From positions 94,731 to 158,730 of the forward strand of contig NZ_QCZK02000059.1 in NCBI RefSeq assembly GCF_003347595.2: a stretch of 64,000 bases of DNA, read 5' to 3'. Below, one piece after another: positions 1 through 8,687 of the stretch. The notes under the pieces were generated by a model. The model ran no database searches and was not told where the DNA came from. It worked only from the letters and a program-made list of their open reading frames with translations. Positions within the stretch are counted from its first letter, which is position 1, and each line of letters starts with the position of its first letter. The stretch is from Botryobacter ruber (lineage in GTDB: Bacteria > Bacteroidota > Bacteroidia > Cytophagales > Hymenobacteraceae). The translations under genes were made by a program, and so were the position numbers.

Positions 1-614
1 ACCAGCTGATGCGCGAAAATGCGAACCTTAATTGGGCTCCGAGCGTGGTATGGAACGTGACGATCGAGAATAATACATTTTTGAATGCCTTCTCCATCTC
101 CAACGGCCGTTTCCTGATTGCTCATCCAAATGCGCCGGCCAATAGTAAATACACGATCAAGAAAAACCTCTTTATCGCTGTAAAAGCTGCCGGCGACGAC
201 AGGCCGTTTTTCCAGAGCGGATTAAATTTCACGACCTATCGTCCAGGCTTGAGCTTCGACATTGCGGACAACTATTCAACTTCAGCAAAATCGGCCAACA
301 ATGCGATAGACTACTATACCTCTGCGGAGATATTCAACAACCAACCGTTTAGTCACAACAGCCGGGGAGCCGGTTTTAACGGAGGAGCCCTGAATGTGGG
401 TGGTTTGGAAGCGACAAAAGTGATAACCGGGCCAACACCAATTGCGCCGGAAAACCTAATGGTCGACCCTTATCCGAAAGGTAAAAAAGTAGGTGCGAAC
501 TGGGATACAAATGCTCATCTCTACAACCTGAACGGCATTCGTTTCAAAAATACCCCTGAGGTTCAAAACCATCCTATCTATACCAAAGGAATTGGAGACC
601 CACGCTGGAGGTAA
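1..614 (+). CDS. Secreted beta-helix protein, DUF4957/DUF5123-like, C-terminal part
   Basis: The reading frame is open at the left edge, so only the last ~204 residues are present. The first ATG at position 9 is probably internal, because the frame continues upstream of it. The visible part has Asn-rich strand-turn repeats (NVTIENNTFLNAF, KYTIKKNLFIAV), as in right-handed parallel beta-helix polysaccharide-binding or lyase proteins. It ends in a GDPRWR tail, which is common at the end of Bacteroidota DUF4957/DUF5123 proteins encoded in pectin loci. Those proteins are usually surface or periplasmic, and their function is poorly defined. No catalytic motif is visible in the retained part. A hairpin terminator follows at 668-714. 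The family call is from pattern recognition and is moderately sure; the enzymatic role is unknown. Confidence 0.5.
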   Translation, partial: QLMRENANLNWAPSVVWNVTIENNTFLNAFSISNGRFLIAHPNAPANSKYTIKKNLFIAVKAAGDDRPFFQSGLNFTTYRPGLSFDIADNYSTSAKSANNAIDYYTSAEIFNNQPFSHNSRGAGFNGGALNVGGLEATKVITGPTPIAPENLMVDPYPKGKKVGANWDTNAHLYNLNGIRFKNTPEVQNHPIYTKGIGDPRWR

Positions 615-667
615 TTTGTTATAGATTTCTCCTATTAAAAATCAAAGGGGGAATTAATAATTAACTT

Positions 668-714
668 AAACCTGAAGTCATCCACTGTAACAGTGGAGGG
701 CTTCAGGTTTTTTT
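668..714 (+). terminator. Intrinsic terminator after the beta-helix gene
   Basis: AAACCTGAAG pairs with CTTCAGGTTT, and the inner TCCACTG pairs with CAGTGGA around a TAA loop. A run of T follows directly. It lies about 55 bases after the stop of the upstream gene and before the two-component operon. Confidence 0.85.
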
Positions 715-780
715 GTATGCACTTGTAAATAACAGCAGCATACACTACCACATCATGTAAAGTATACGCCACTTGCTGCA

Positions 781-812
781 AGGAGCAGAGGGTGTGGTGG
801 CTGGTGCAGCTA
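781..812 (+). repeat. Dispersed AV-type intergenic repeat, copy 1
   Basis: Contains GAGCAGAGGGTGTGGTGG followed by CTGGTGCAGC. This matches the window-wide family with consensus GGAGCAGNGGC plus TNTGGTGGCAGSTGCAG. Apart from this repeat and the candidate promoter at 924-950, nothing else is recognised in the 379-base gap 615-993 after the terminator. Confidence 0.7.
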
Positions 813-923
813 CAATTTACGCCTCCTTTAACAGATGTTTCACAGGTGTTTTGAGAGAAAATGACCTGTATTTATACAAATTGAAATGGAGAGGCTATGG
901 TTGCCTGATCTAAAGTCTGGAGA

Positions 924-950
924 TTTGTTTACCTTCAGTAGTTACCTTTG
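924..950 (+). promoter_or_regulatory. Candidate Bacteroidota promoter for the two-component operon
   Basis: TACCTTTG at 943-950 fits the Bacteroidota -7 consensus TAnnTTTG and lies 43 bases before the ATG at 994. A TTTG at 924-927 could be the -33 element, but the 15-base spacing is shorter than usual. Sequence match only. Confidence 0.35.
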
Positions 951-993
951 AGCTTTATAACATCAGAAGTTACAATAGAAAGCATTAAATCAA

Positions 994-1671
994 ATGAAAA
1001 TCCTGATAATAGAAGATGAGCCCGAGATGCGGAGATTGATAAAGCAATTTCTGCAGGAGGAGAATTATGTGGTGGAAGAGGCCGCTGATTTTCGTACGGG
1101 CATGGATAAGATTATTTCGTTTGATTACGATTGTGTGCTGCTCGATATCATGCTCCCCGACGGAAACGGCCTGGAACTATTACGGAAGCTAAAGAGCCTG
1201 GAAAGAGCCGATAGCGTTATTATCCTTTCCGCAAAAGATTCGCTTGATGATAAAGTGGAAGGACTGGAACTTGGCGCCGACGACTACCTCACAAAACCTT
1301 TTCACCTGGCCGAGCTTAATGCCAGAATCAAATCGGTTATCAGGCGCAGAAAAATGGACGGCCGGAAATTCCTGGTGTTGGAAAACGTACAGATTAATCT
1401 CGAAGAAAGGTCAGTAACGGTAGCCGAAGCCCCCATGGAGCTAAACAGGAAAGAATTCGACATTCTTGTTTTTTTGGTTCTCAATAAAAACAAAATCGCG
1501 CGTAAATCAGCTATTGCAGAAAACATCTGGGGCGATTATATTGACCAGGCAAACGATTTCGATTTTATTTACTCTCAAATTAAAAATCTCCGGAAAAAGC
1601 TTCGGGACCACCATGCCCAAATTGATATTGATACGGTCTATGGTTTGGGGTACAAACTTGTCGTTAAATGA
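994..1671 (+). CDS. OmpR/PhoB-family response regulator
   Basis: This 225-residue protein has a receiver domain (about 1-115) followed by a winged-helix DNA-binding domain (about 125-223). The acidic pocket E7-D8, phospho-acceptor D51 (in VLLDIMLPDG) and conserved K101 (in LTKPF) are all present, so it should be phosphorylated by a partner kinase and then bind DNA. The C-terminal part shows the family pattern LNRKEFDILVFL and a VYGLGYKL ending. The ATG start has a candidate TAnnTTTG promoter 43 bases upstream. The stop overlaps the ATG of the histidine kinase gene by four bases (ATGA), so the two are co-translated. Overall it resembles CusR/QseB-type regulators. In Bacteroidota such pairs often sit next to PepSY-like proteins, as here. 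The target genes are not visible from sequence. Confidence 0.93.
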   Translation: MKILIIEDEPEMRRLIKQFLQEENYVVEEAADFRTGMDKIISFDYDCVLLDIMLPDGNGLELLRKLKSLERADSVIILSAKDSLDDKVEGLELGADDYLTKPFHLAELNARIKSVIRRRKMDGRKFLVLENVQINLEERSVTVAEAPMELNRKEFDILVFLVLNKNKIARKSAIAENIWGDYIDQANDFDFIYSQIKNLRKKLRDHHAQIDIDTVYGLGYKLVVK

Positions 1672-2942
1672 AGCTTATTAACCACACCATCCTTTTTTTG
1701 TCCCTTATTTTGTTTGTAACCATAACGCTTTGGGCGGTTTTATTTTATTTTCAGTTATTGGAGCAGGTTAAAACAACGGTAGATGAGGGCCTTGCCAATT
1801 ACAAAATTGTAGTTATCGATAAGTTAAAAGACAGAACTCCCATTGTGCAGCACGAAAGCCTCCAGGAAAACCACTACCTGGTCAGGAAAATAGATGAAGC
1901 ATATGCGCTACAGGTAAGGGACTCGTACAAAGACACGCTTATTTTTTCTGACTTAAAAAACGAATACTATCAGGCCAGGCTGCTTACCACGGCGTTCGTC
2001 TCAACGGATGGCAATTTCTACGAAATGAAGGTCGTCTCCCAGGCTTTACAAAAGGGCGATTTAGTAAAAAAAGTTATTTCTTCTTTGCTTTGGGTTTGTT
2101 TATTCATGTTTGTCTGCACCATCGTAGTGAATCGTTTTGTGTTAACCAAAACCTGGAAACCATTCTACCAGGTGTTAAATTACATAAATGCTTTCAGGCT
2201 TGACAAAGGGGCGGAGCTGGAAATGGATAAAACCAGGATTGAGGAATTTTCCTTACTAAACAAATCTATCCGGAACCTGTTAAAAAACAATGTCGAAATT
2301 TATGAAAGCCAGAAGCAGTTCATAGAAAATGCATCGCATGAACTCCAGACACCATTGGCTATCGGTATAAATAAGCTTGAACTACTTGCCGAAGACAGTA
2401 ACCTGTCGCCGGAGCAGTTGCAAAAAATCGGAAGCATTATAGAAATGTTTCAGCGACTGGCCAGCCTTAACAAGTCCCTCCTCCTCATTTCAAAAATTGA
2501 AAATAACCAGTTCCAATCAGCGGAAGCCGTTAGTTTCGACCACCTGTTCAGCAGGATGATTCAGGATTTTAACGATTTTGCCAGCTACCAGCAAATCCAG
2601 ATTTCCTATGTAAAAGAAGCCGACTGGGAAATGAACATGAACAAAGACCTGGCTGAAATACTGGTTATGAACCTGCTGAAGAATGCCATCGTCCATAACC
2701 ATCCGCACGGCGAAATCATTATCAGGTTGTCTGCCTCGTTTTTCACAATTGAAAATACAAGCCATGCCCCTGCCATACAGGCCGATAAATTATTCAGGCG
2801 CTTTCATAAAAATTCAAAGAGCCATAGTTCTACCGGCTTAGGATTGGCCATTGTTAAATCCATTGCCGATGTAGCAAACCTAGCGGTAGCCTATACTTAC
2901 AACGGACGCCACAGTTTTAAAGTGAGTGAGAAGCCACTGTAA
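1668..2942 (+). CDS. Membrane sensor histidine kinase
   Basis: This 424-residue kinase is the partner of the regulator whose stop overlaps its ATG. A first transmembrane helix spans about residues 6-29 and a second about 137-158, leaving a ~105-residue periplasmic sensor region. The dimerisation/phospho-acceptor box reads ENASHELQTPL with H224. An ATP-binding domain follows, with an N box (LLKNAIVHNHPHG) and a late G box (STGLGLAIVKSI). The F/G1 region is abbreviated, as is common in Bacteroidota kinases of this type. No clear HAMP domain is seen, although residues between the second helix and the H box could form a linker of that kind. The downstream neighbour is a periplasmic PepSY-like protein that may modulate or be controlled by this sensor. 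The ligand is unknown. Confidence 0.92.
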   Translation: MKLINHTILFLSLILFVTITLWAVLFYFQLLEQVKTTVDEGLANYKIVVIDKLKDRTPIVQHESLQENHYLVRKIDEAYALQVRDSYKDTLIFSDLKNEYYQARLLTTAFVSTDGNFYEMKVVSQALQKGDLVKKVISSLLWVCLFMFVCTIVVNRFVLTKTWKPFYQVLNYINAFRLDKGAELEMDKTRIEEFSLLNKSIRNLLKNNVEIYESQKQFIENASHELQTPLAIGINKLELLAEDSNLSPEQLQKIGSIIEMFQRLASLNKSLLLISKIENNQFQSAEAVSFDHLFSRMIQDFNDFASYQQIQISYVKEADWEMNMNKDLAEILVMNLLKNAIVHNHPHGEIIIRLSASFFTIENTSHAPAIQADKLFRRFHKNSKSHSSTGLGLAIVKSIADVANLAVAYTYNGRHSFKVSEKPL

Positions 2943-3052
2943 AAAAGCTACGCATCTGTTCGGTTTTTTCTAAATTTCCCGTGTTTTCCAGATTCTTTCC
3001 CAATTGTTTCCAGATTCGTGTTCTTTCTTTACGTGTATAAAATGTACTTGCT

Positions 3053-3859
3053 TTGAAACGAATTATAGTATTAGTAATATTTCTGTTCCTGGTTACGCAT
3101 TGCTTCGCACAAACTATTCGTCAGGAGAATATACCAGCTGTGGTCTTAAATTCCTTTCAGGTAAAGTTTCCGAACGCGGAAGATGTGAGCTGGAAGCTGG
3201 AGGATGGAAACTACCAGGTGAAATACAAGGTGAATAGTAAGCCGAACGAAGTAACCTTGGATTACAAAGGGGGTGTGCTAAAACATCAGCAAGATCTATA
3301 CGCGAATGAAATCCCCAAACCTGTTCTGCAAACCATCGAATCGAAAGAGCCTATTTTTGACATTGGGGATGCCAAAAAAACAGTTGAAAACGGACAGACG
3401 CTTTATGAAATAGTTTTCAGGATTAACGGGAAGCGCCGCTTTTTCTGGATAAACGAGAAGGCGCAACTGGTTAAATACCGGAAAGAACTGTATGATGCCG
3501 AAGTTCCTGCCCCTATCATGAGTTTTATCAATTCAAAATACGGCCCATTCGAGCGTCTGAACAGGGCCAAGTACGTGGAAGAGAATGGAAAGGTCTACTA
3601 CATAGTGGCGGGAAGAGCACATGTGTTTTTGTTTGATGATAAGGTAAATTTATTGCAGCATAACCAGGACCTGCAGGAATCAAAGATTCCGGTAGCCATT
3701 AAGCAAACCATACAGGAATCCTATAAAGGCTATGAAATAACAGATGCGGATATGGTAGAAAAGAGAGGGGTGGCTACTTATACGCTTCGCATGCGAAAAT
3801 CAGGTAAAGATATTTATGTAACCTTCACTCCGGAAGGGCAGATCTTGCATACCCAATAA
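3053..3859 (+). CDS. Secreted PepSY-like (DUF2874-type) repeat protein
   Basis: This 268-residue protein starts with a signal peptide (about 1-20, ending HCFAQ) and then has three or four similar units of 60-70 residues. Each contains a pattern like FPNAEDVSWKLEDGNYQVKY, typical of the PepSY-like/DUF2874 family found beside two-component systems in Bacteroidota. Known members are periplasmic; inhibition of a protease or a sensory role has been suggested for the fold but is not shown here. The start is a TTG: it is the only codon that gives a complete signal peptide, since the upstream ATG at 3042 is in another frame. That ATG opens a five-codon frame whose TGA overlaps the TTG, which may couple translation. 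It is probably co-transcribed with, or regulated by, the preceding kinase pair. Confidence 0.75.
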   Translation: MKRIIVLVIFLFLVTHCFAQTIRQENIPAVVLNSFQVKFPNAEDVSWKLEDGNYQVKYKVNSKPNEVTLDYKGGVLKHQQDLYANEIPKPVLQTIESKEPIFDIGDAKKTVENGQTLYEIVFRINGKRRFFWINEKAQLVKYRKELYDAEVPAPIMSFINSKYGPFERLNRAKYVEENGKVYYIVAGRAHVFLFDDKVNLLQHNQDLQESKIPVAIKQTIQESYKGYEITDADMVEKRGVATYTLRMRKSGKDIYVTFTPEGQILHTQ

Positions 3860-4010
3860 GAGCTCTTTAAAGTAAAATAATAGTGGGCTATCATGAAAAG
3901 GAATACAATTTTTCTCTTTCTGACATTACTATTGTTAGTTCGAACATGAAGCTCCTTTCGTTGCAGCAGCTACGCTTTAGAAAAGGTAGTAAAGACTATG
4001 CAACTTTTTG

Positions 4011-4042
4011 TTCTGCACCAGCCACCACACCCTCTGCTCTGC
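4011..4042 (-). repeat. Dispersed AV-type intergenic repeat, copy 2
   Basis: CTGCACCAGCCACCACACC followed by CTCTGCTCTGC is the reverse complement of the family consensus and closely matches the copy at 781-812. It is the only recognisable element in the ~300-base gap 3860-4161. Confidence 0.7.
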
Positions 4043-4161
4043 ATAAACTGTGGGTGTGGTTTAAAACAATAATAAAGATTAAGATAAAATTAAACTACCT
4101 ATTCCGTTTGTGCCGAAAAACTAAAACGGAATAGATTAAACGCATAAGATAAGTATTGTAC

Positions 4162-5610
4162 ATGAAAACCTTCCGTATCAAAATGCAGAAAATTAACAAA
4201 CCGATTAGGCTGATGCTGATGCTCCTACTGCTGGCTGTAGCAGCGAGGGCTTCCGAAAAAAACCGTTTGCTGGTGCTCACGGATATTGGCGGCGACCCCG
4301 ATGACCAGATGTCCATGGTACGGCTCATGACCTATGCGAATCATTTTGATATCGAAGGACTTGTTGCCACGCCACATGGTAGCGGGCACGAAGTTTCCCC
4401 AAAATATCTGCAAAGCATTGTAGCTAACTATGGAAAGGTTCGTGATAATCTGGAGCTACATGAACCAGGGTATCCCACGGCAGCCTACCTGCAGGAGCGC
4501 ATTTCGCAAGGGCTGCCACTCGATGGCATGCAGGGAGTAGGCAAAGGCAAAGACTCCCCCGGCTCCGAGCTGTTAATACGTGCTGCAGACCGGAAAGACG
4601 AGCGGCCACTTTGGGTAACCGTATGGGGAGGCCCGAATGTACTGGCCCAGGCGCTATGGAAAGTACGGGCCACCAGGTCTCCGAAGGAGCTGGCTAAATT
4701 TGTATCCAAACTGCGGGTGTACGCCATATCAGACCAGGACGACAGCGGCCCCTGGATTCGCAAAGAGTTTCCGGAACTTTTCTACATTGTAACACCTGGC
4801 ATCAATGCCGGAGGCGGCTTTCACCATGCTACCTGGATAGGTATTGGCGGAGATAAATTCCATGGCCGCTTCGATGGAGCCGATTTCTCACTGGTTACCA
4901 ACGAATGGCTCGATAAGAACATCCGTAGCAAAGGGCCACTTGGCGCTGTGTATCCTCGCTGGGAATTCATGATGGAAGGCGACACGCCCGCATTTTTTTA
5001 TCTCATCAATAACGGATTAAGCAATCCTGAGCATCCGGATTGGGGCGGCTGGGGAGGCCGTTATGAACTGTACACCCCCCGGAAAGAAAAATGGTTTCTG
5101 GAACCGGAAACCCGCCCCATCTGGACCAATGTGCAGGACGAAGTTTTAGGAAACGACGGGGAATGGCACACCACCAATCACGCCACCATCTGGCGCTGGC
5201 GCTCTGCCTACCAAAACGACTTTGCCGCCCGCATGGATTGGACCATTAAACCCTACAAAGAAGCCAATCACCCGCCGGTTCCAAAGCTGGATCATCCAAA
5301 AGAAATAACGGCGCGGCAGGGCGAACGGGTCAACCTCAGCGCTGTCAGTTCCACTGACCCGGACGGCGATGCCCTGTCTTATGAATGGTTTTGTTATGGC
5401 GAAGCAGGAACGCGCGCCATGTCAAACGCAAGCACTGGTAAGGTTTTGGACATCGAGAATTTTGATCAACCCAAAGCCTCCTTTATTGTGAAGACCAGCC
5501 GTGTCATGCCCCCGGGAACAGGTACCATCCACATTATTCTGGCCGTTACAGACCATGGCACTCCCCGCCTAACCCGTTATCAGCGGGTAATAGTTAATGT
5601 GGTGGAGTAA
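4162..5610 (+). CDS. Secreted DUF1593 protein, nucleoside-hydrolase fold
   Basis: This 482-residue protein has a signal peptide (about 1-30). Its N-terminal domain opens with LTDIGGDPDDQ (D41, D45, D47, D48), the calcium-binding aspartate cluster of the inosine-uridine nucleoside hydrolase fold. This matches the DUF1593 family, which is common in plant-polysaccharide loci of Bacteroidota. The C-terminal ~110 residues form an Ig/cadherin-like domain (ITARQGERVNLSAVSSTDPD) typical of the DUF1593 C-terminal region. The ATG at 4162 is preferred to a TTG two codons upstream. A paralogue follows 71 bases downstream. An N- or O-glycoside hydrolase role in the periplasm or at the surface is likely, but the substrate is unknown. 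The pectin context suggests a plant glycan rather than a nucleoside. Confidence 0.8.
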   Translation: MKTFRIKMQKINKPIRLMLMLLLLAVAARASEKNRLLVLTDIGGDPDDQMSMVRLMTYANHFDIEGLVATPHGSGHEVSPKYLQSIVANYGKVRDNLELHEPGYPTAAYLQERISQGLPLDGMQGVGKGKDSPGSELLIRAADRKDERPLWVTVWGGPNVLAQALWKVRATRSPKELAKFVSKLRVYAISDQDDSGPWIRKEFPELFYIVTPGINAGGGFHHATWIGIGGDKFHGRFDGADFSLVTNEWLDKNIRSKGPLGAVYPRWEFMMEGDTPAFFYLINNGLSNPEHPDWGGWGGRYELYTPRKEKWFLEPETRPIWTNVQDEVLGNDGEWHTTNHATIWRWRSAYQNDFAARMDWTIKPYKEANHPPVPKLDHPKEITARQGERVNLSAVSSTDPDGDALSYEWFCYGEAGTRAMSNASTGKVLDIENFDQPKASFIVKTSRVMPPGTGTIHIILAVTDHGTPRLTRYQRVIVNVVE

Positions 5611-5681
5611 CATTTTATAAAAGGAGGTGCATGCATAAAGCTGTAAAACCACCAAAAACACATCGATTAATAACCACATTT

Positions 5682-6974
5682 ATGTATAAATACCAATTCG
5701 CATTAACTTTCATCTTGTCGCTCACTGCACTTGCCTTGTTTGGCCAGAACCCCATACCAGTCAAGCCCCGCGTGCTTATCAGCACAGACATTGGCGGCAC
5801 CGACCCGGACGATAACCAGTCCATGATTCATCTGCTCATGTACAGTGATAAGTTTGACCTGGAAGGGCTCGTTTCTTCACCTTCGTTTGGAGAAGGCAGC
5901 AAGGAGGAAATTCTACGAACTATTGATTTGTACGAGAAAGACCTGCCAAAACTGAAAAAACACAACAAGCGCCTGTCCTCCCCTGCTTACCTGCGCTCCA
6001 TAACCAAACAAGGACGTAAAGGCGGTGCACCCTATTTGGGGTATGCCAACGCAACCGAAGGTTCTGACTGGATTGTTAAAAAGGCTAGAGAAAAAAGCGA
6101 CCGGCCGCTATGGGTGCTGGTTTGGGGCGGCCTCGAAGATCTGGCGCAAGCCCTGCACGATGCGCCTGACATTCAGAACAAGATTAAAGTGTACTGGATT
6201 GGAGGTCCCAACAAAAAATGGAGCACCAACAGCTATGCTTACATTGCACAAAACTTTCCTGCGCTTTGGTTCATCGAATCTAATGCGACCTACAGGGGCT
6301 TTTTTTCTAACACAGGTGTGCCGGATAAGCTGAACAGTAAAAATTACTTTGCCAACTACATTCGCGATGCAGGCCACCTGGGCAAAGATTTTAAGAACAA
6401 CCGCTACGAAGGCAACGTCAAAATGGGCGATACACCTTCCCTGCTCTACCTGATGGACGGCGATCCGAACAACCCGATGCGTGACAACTGGGGAGGAAGT
6501 TATGAAAAGTTCAGCCACAGCCCGAGAATTGTCTATCACCGGAATACGACCCTGACCGATACCGTAGCGGTGTACTCGATAGTTGAATTCCATTTTAAAG
6601 GGCCAGAAGTAACTATACCGGCAGATTCTGCCTGTTTTACGATGACGACAGGCAATCAAACCTGGGACGGGTTCTACCTGGGCAGCGGCAACTATGCCGT
6701 ACGGTATGCACCAAAGCAGACAGAAACCCTGACGTATAACGTAACCTCCACCATTCCCGGGTTTCAGGAGCAAAGCGGCGCGTTTGTAGTGAACAATATC
6801 TGGCCCGGAAAACAACATCCCACAGATTATCAGTTAGGAGAAAACTGGTTTACGGATAAGGCAGCTCCGGAATTGTACGACGGCATCTGGCAGGGCGCTA
6901 AAACGACACTTAAATGGCGCAACGATGTGCTGCTTGATTGGGCGAAACGCTGGAAATGGCTCAGCGAAAAATAA
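5682..6974 (+). CDS. Secreted DUF1593 protein, second tandem copy
   Basis: This 430-residue protein is paralogous to the gene just upstream. After a signal peptide (about 1-22, ending ALFGQ) it carries STDIGGTDPDDNQ with D36, D41, D43 and D44, the metal cluster of the nucleoside-hydrolase fold, but with one extra Thr in the loop compared with its neighbour. Conserved stretches such as RPLWVLVWGG and MGDTPSLLYLMDGDPNNP are shared between the two. The C-terminal region is a short beta-rich domain. The start at 5682 gives a normal signal peptide. An ATG at 5631, a few bases after an AGGAGGTG sequence, would add a 17-residue extension before the signal and is less likely. It probably forms an operon with the first copy. 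The substrate is unknown. Confidence 0.8.
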   Translation: MYKYQFALTFILSLTALALFGQNPIPVKPRVLISTDIGGTDPDDNQSMIHLLMYSDKFDLEGLVSSPSFGEGSKEEILRTIDLYEKDLPKLKKHNKRLSSPAYLRSITKQGRKGGAPYLGYANATEGSDWIVKKAREKSDRPLWVLVWGGLEDLAQALHDAPDIQNKIKVYWIGGPNKKWSTNSYAYIAQNFPALWFIESNATYRGFFSNTGVPDKLNSKNYFANYIRDAGHLGKDFKNNRYEGNVKMGDTPSLLYLMDGDPNNPMRDNWGGSYEKFSHSPRIVYHRNTTLTDTVAVYSIVEFHFKGPEVTIPADSACFTMTTGNQTWDGFYLGSGNYAVRYAPKQTETLTYNVTSTIPGFQEQSGAFVVNNIWPGKQHPTDYQLGENWFTDKAAPELYDGIWQGAKTTLKWRNDVLLDWAKRWKWLSEK

Positions 6975-6993
6975 CAGGAACGGAATTTTATCC

Positions 6994-7055
6994 AGCTGCA
7001 CCTGCCACCACACCTACTGCTGCAGGGAGCAGTGGCTGTGGTGGCAGGTGCAGAA
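6994..7055. repeat. AV-type repeat, inverted pair forming a hairpin
   Basis: A minus-oriented copy (CTGCACCTGCCACCACA) is followed at once by a plus-oriented copy (TGTGGTGGCAGGTGCAG), giving a 17-base perfect stem. It sits 20 bases after the DUF1593 gene and may also end transcription, although no T run follows. Confidence 0.75.
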
Positions 7056-7209
7056 CAAAAATTAAACTTTATAAATAACGAACAAAGCATTTTTGGCTTG
7101 AAATAGATGCGAAATAAAAGCTAAATTCACAAAAGCCTGGTGCACGGCTACAGCATCCGATGCAGCCATTGCCAAAAATATTACCACTTACCCCATTAAA
7201 TTATATATA

Positions 7210-8556
7210 ATGAAAAAGATACTCGTTGGAGTCGTTGGAGTTTTTCTTTCTGTGTTGATGAGTTCCGTTACCTATGCCCAGCAGCTTGCCTTTCCAACTG
7301 CCGAAGGTTTCGGTGCTTACGCAAAAGGCGGACGGGGCGGAAAAGTTCTTTATGTAACCAACCTGGATGACAGTGGCCCCGGTAGTTTACGGTGGGCCGT
7401 GGAGCAGGAAGGCCCGCGCACCATTGTGTTTGGTGTATCAGGGACGATAGAACTGAACCGCAAGCTGAACATCGACAAGCCCTATATCACCATTGCCGGA
7501 CAAACCGCACCTGGAGACGGCATTTGCCTGAAAGGTGAGACGCTGCAGATTCATACGCACGACGTCATCATCCGGTACATCCGGGTTCGCCTGGGCGACC
7601 GGTCGCACGGGCAGGGCAGTTTGCAGGGGAAAGATGCCATCAGTATTTCGGAGGGCCATGATATTATCGTGGACCATTGTTCCGCCAGTTGGAGCCTGGA
7701 TGAAATACTATCCGCTTCCACCAGGGACCCTGACCTGACCAGGGTAACCGTACAGTGGTGTTACATCACCGAAGCCCTGAATCCGGATAACCATGGTTTT
7801 GGCTCTTTGATTCGCGGAACAGGCGGGGCAAAGTACAGTTACCTGCATAACCTGTATGCCAGCAACCGCGGCCGGAACCCACGCCCCGGCAACTACGATT
7901 CCAACCCGCACGACGAGGACCCGCAGGGCTTGCTGCTCGATTTCAGGAACAATGTTATCTACAACTGGGGCGGAGAACATGCCGGTTACAATGCCGATAA
8001 GGTTAGCGTTACCCAGCTCAATTATGTAAACAACTACCTGGTGCCCGGAGCAGATTCTAAACCCAATGGCGTTGCCTATTCAGAAGGGTCGCCTTACAAC
8101 CGCGGCTATTTTGCAGGAAATTACTACAACGGCAAACTGCCTGATACCCCCTGGAGCCTGGTAAATTTCCCCAAAAGCTGGACGAGCGTACAAGTCCGTG
8201 CTTACAAGCAGCAAGAGCCACTGGAAACGGGTCCGGTCCAGACAGAGGATGCTGCAACTGCCTACAAGCGGGTGCTGGAAACAGGCGGCGCTACCCTGCC
8301 CAAACGCGATGCGGTTGATGCGCGCATCGTGCAGAATGTCAGGAACCGCTCCGGCAAAATCATCCAGTCGCAGAACGATGTAGGTGGCTGGCCCGTGCTG
8401 AAAAGTGCCCCCGTTCCAAAAGACACCGACCGCGACGGCATACCGGATGCATGGGAAAAGAAAAACGGGCTGAACCCAAAGGATGCGTCCGACAGAAACA
8501 AGGTGGCGGCAGATGGCTACACGATGCTGGAAAAATACCTCAACAACATAAACTAA
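7210..8556 (+). CDS. Secreted pectate lyase, PL1 family
   Basis: This 448-residue protein has a signal peptide ending TYAQ (about residue 24). The mature protein begins AFPTAEGFGAYAKGGRGGKV and contains TIAGQTAPGDG, IIRYIRVRLGD and IIVDHCSASWS, the hallmarks of the Bacteroidota branch of polysaccharide lyase family 1, a right-handed beta-helix that cleaves polygalacturonate by beta-elimination with calcium. The C-terminal ~45 residues (DTDRDGIPDAWEKKNGLNP) form a thrombospondin-3-like calcium-binding segment often found at the end of these enzymes. A second PL1 with the same architecture lies at 26727-28172. It is followed by a truncated copy of the GH105 gene start and then the GH106 gene. 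The family is certain; exact substrate preference within pectin is not. Confidence 0.9.
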   Translation: MKKILVGVVGVFLSVLMSSVTYAQQLAFPTAEGFGAYAKGGRGGKVLYVTNLDDSGPGSLRWAVEQEGPRTIVFGVSGTIELNRKLNIDKPYITIAGQTAPGDGICLKGETLQIHTHDVIIRYIRVRLGDRSHGQGSLQGKDAISISEGHDIIVDHCSASWSLDEILSASTRDPDLTRVTVQWCYITEALNPDNHGFGSLIRGTGGAKYSYLHNLYASNRGRNPRPGNYDSNPHDEDPQGLLLDFRNNVIYNWGGEHAGYNADKVSVTQLNYVNNYLVPGADSKPNGVAYSEGSPYNRGYFAGNYYNGKLPDTPWSLVNFPKSWTSVQVRAYKQQEPLETGPVQTEDAATAYKRVLETGGATLPKRDAVDARIVQNVRNRSGKIIQSQNDVGGWPVLKSAPVPKDTDRDGIPDAWEKKNGLNPKDASDRNKVAADGYTMLEKYLNNIN

Positions 8557-8562
8557 CAGTAC

Positions 8563-8606
8563 ACAAATGAAAAGTATTCTTATTGCGCTACTGTCGTTTG
8601 TTTTCG
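8563..8606 (+). repeat. 44-base direct repeat, left copy
   Basis: This matches 12245-12288 at 42 of 44 positions. It includes the ATG and first ~13 codons of the GH105 gene plus its ACAA leader. The two copies bracket the GH106 gene. Confidence 0.85.
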
Positions 8607-8653
8607 TTCTTGAATTCAAGCTCTGTAGAATTAGAGCCTTATTTTTAGTGTAA
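8567..8653 (+). pseudogene. Truncated duplicate of the GH105 gene start
   Basis: The frame reads MKSILIALLSFVFV, nearly identical to the signal peptide MKSILLALLSFVFA of the GH105 gene at 12249. It then diverges abruptly at about 8607 into unrelated sequence and stops after 28 codons. It lies 11 bases after the PL1 gene, where the next gene of the operon would be expected. The simplest reading is that the GH105 gene once followed the PL1 gene directly and the segment carrying the GH106 gene was inserted, duplicating or rebuilding the 5' end. It is too short to encode a functional protein. Confidence 0.75.
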
Positions 8654-8687
8654 ATTTCAGGCTAATTTATTGCTTTTAATAATCACC

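Noticed and set aside
3883..4134. Small open frame after the PepSY-like gene
   Set aside because: It includes the AV-type repeat and has no signal, domain or conserved context.
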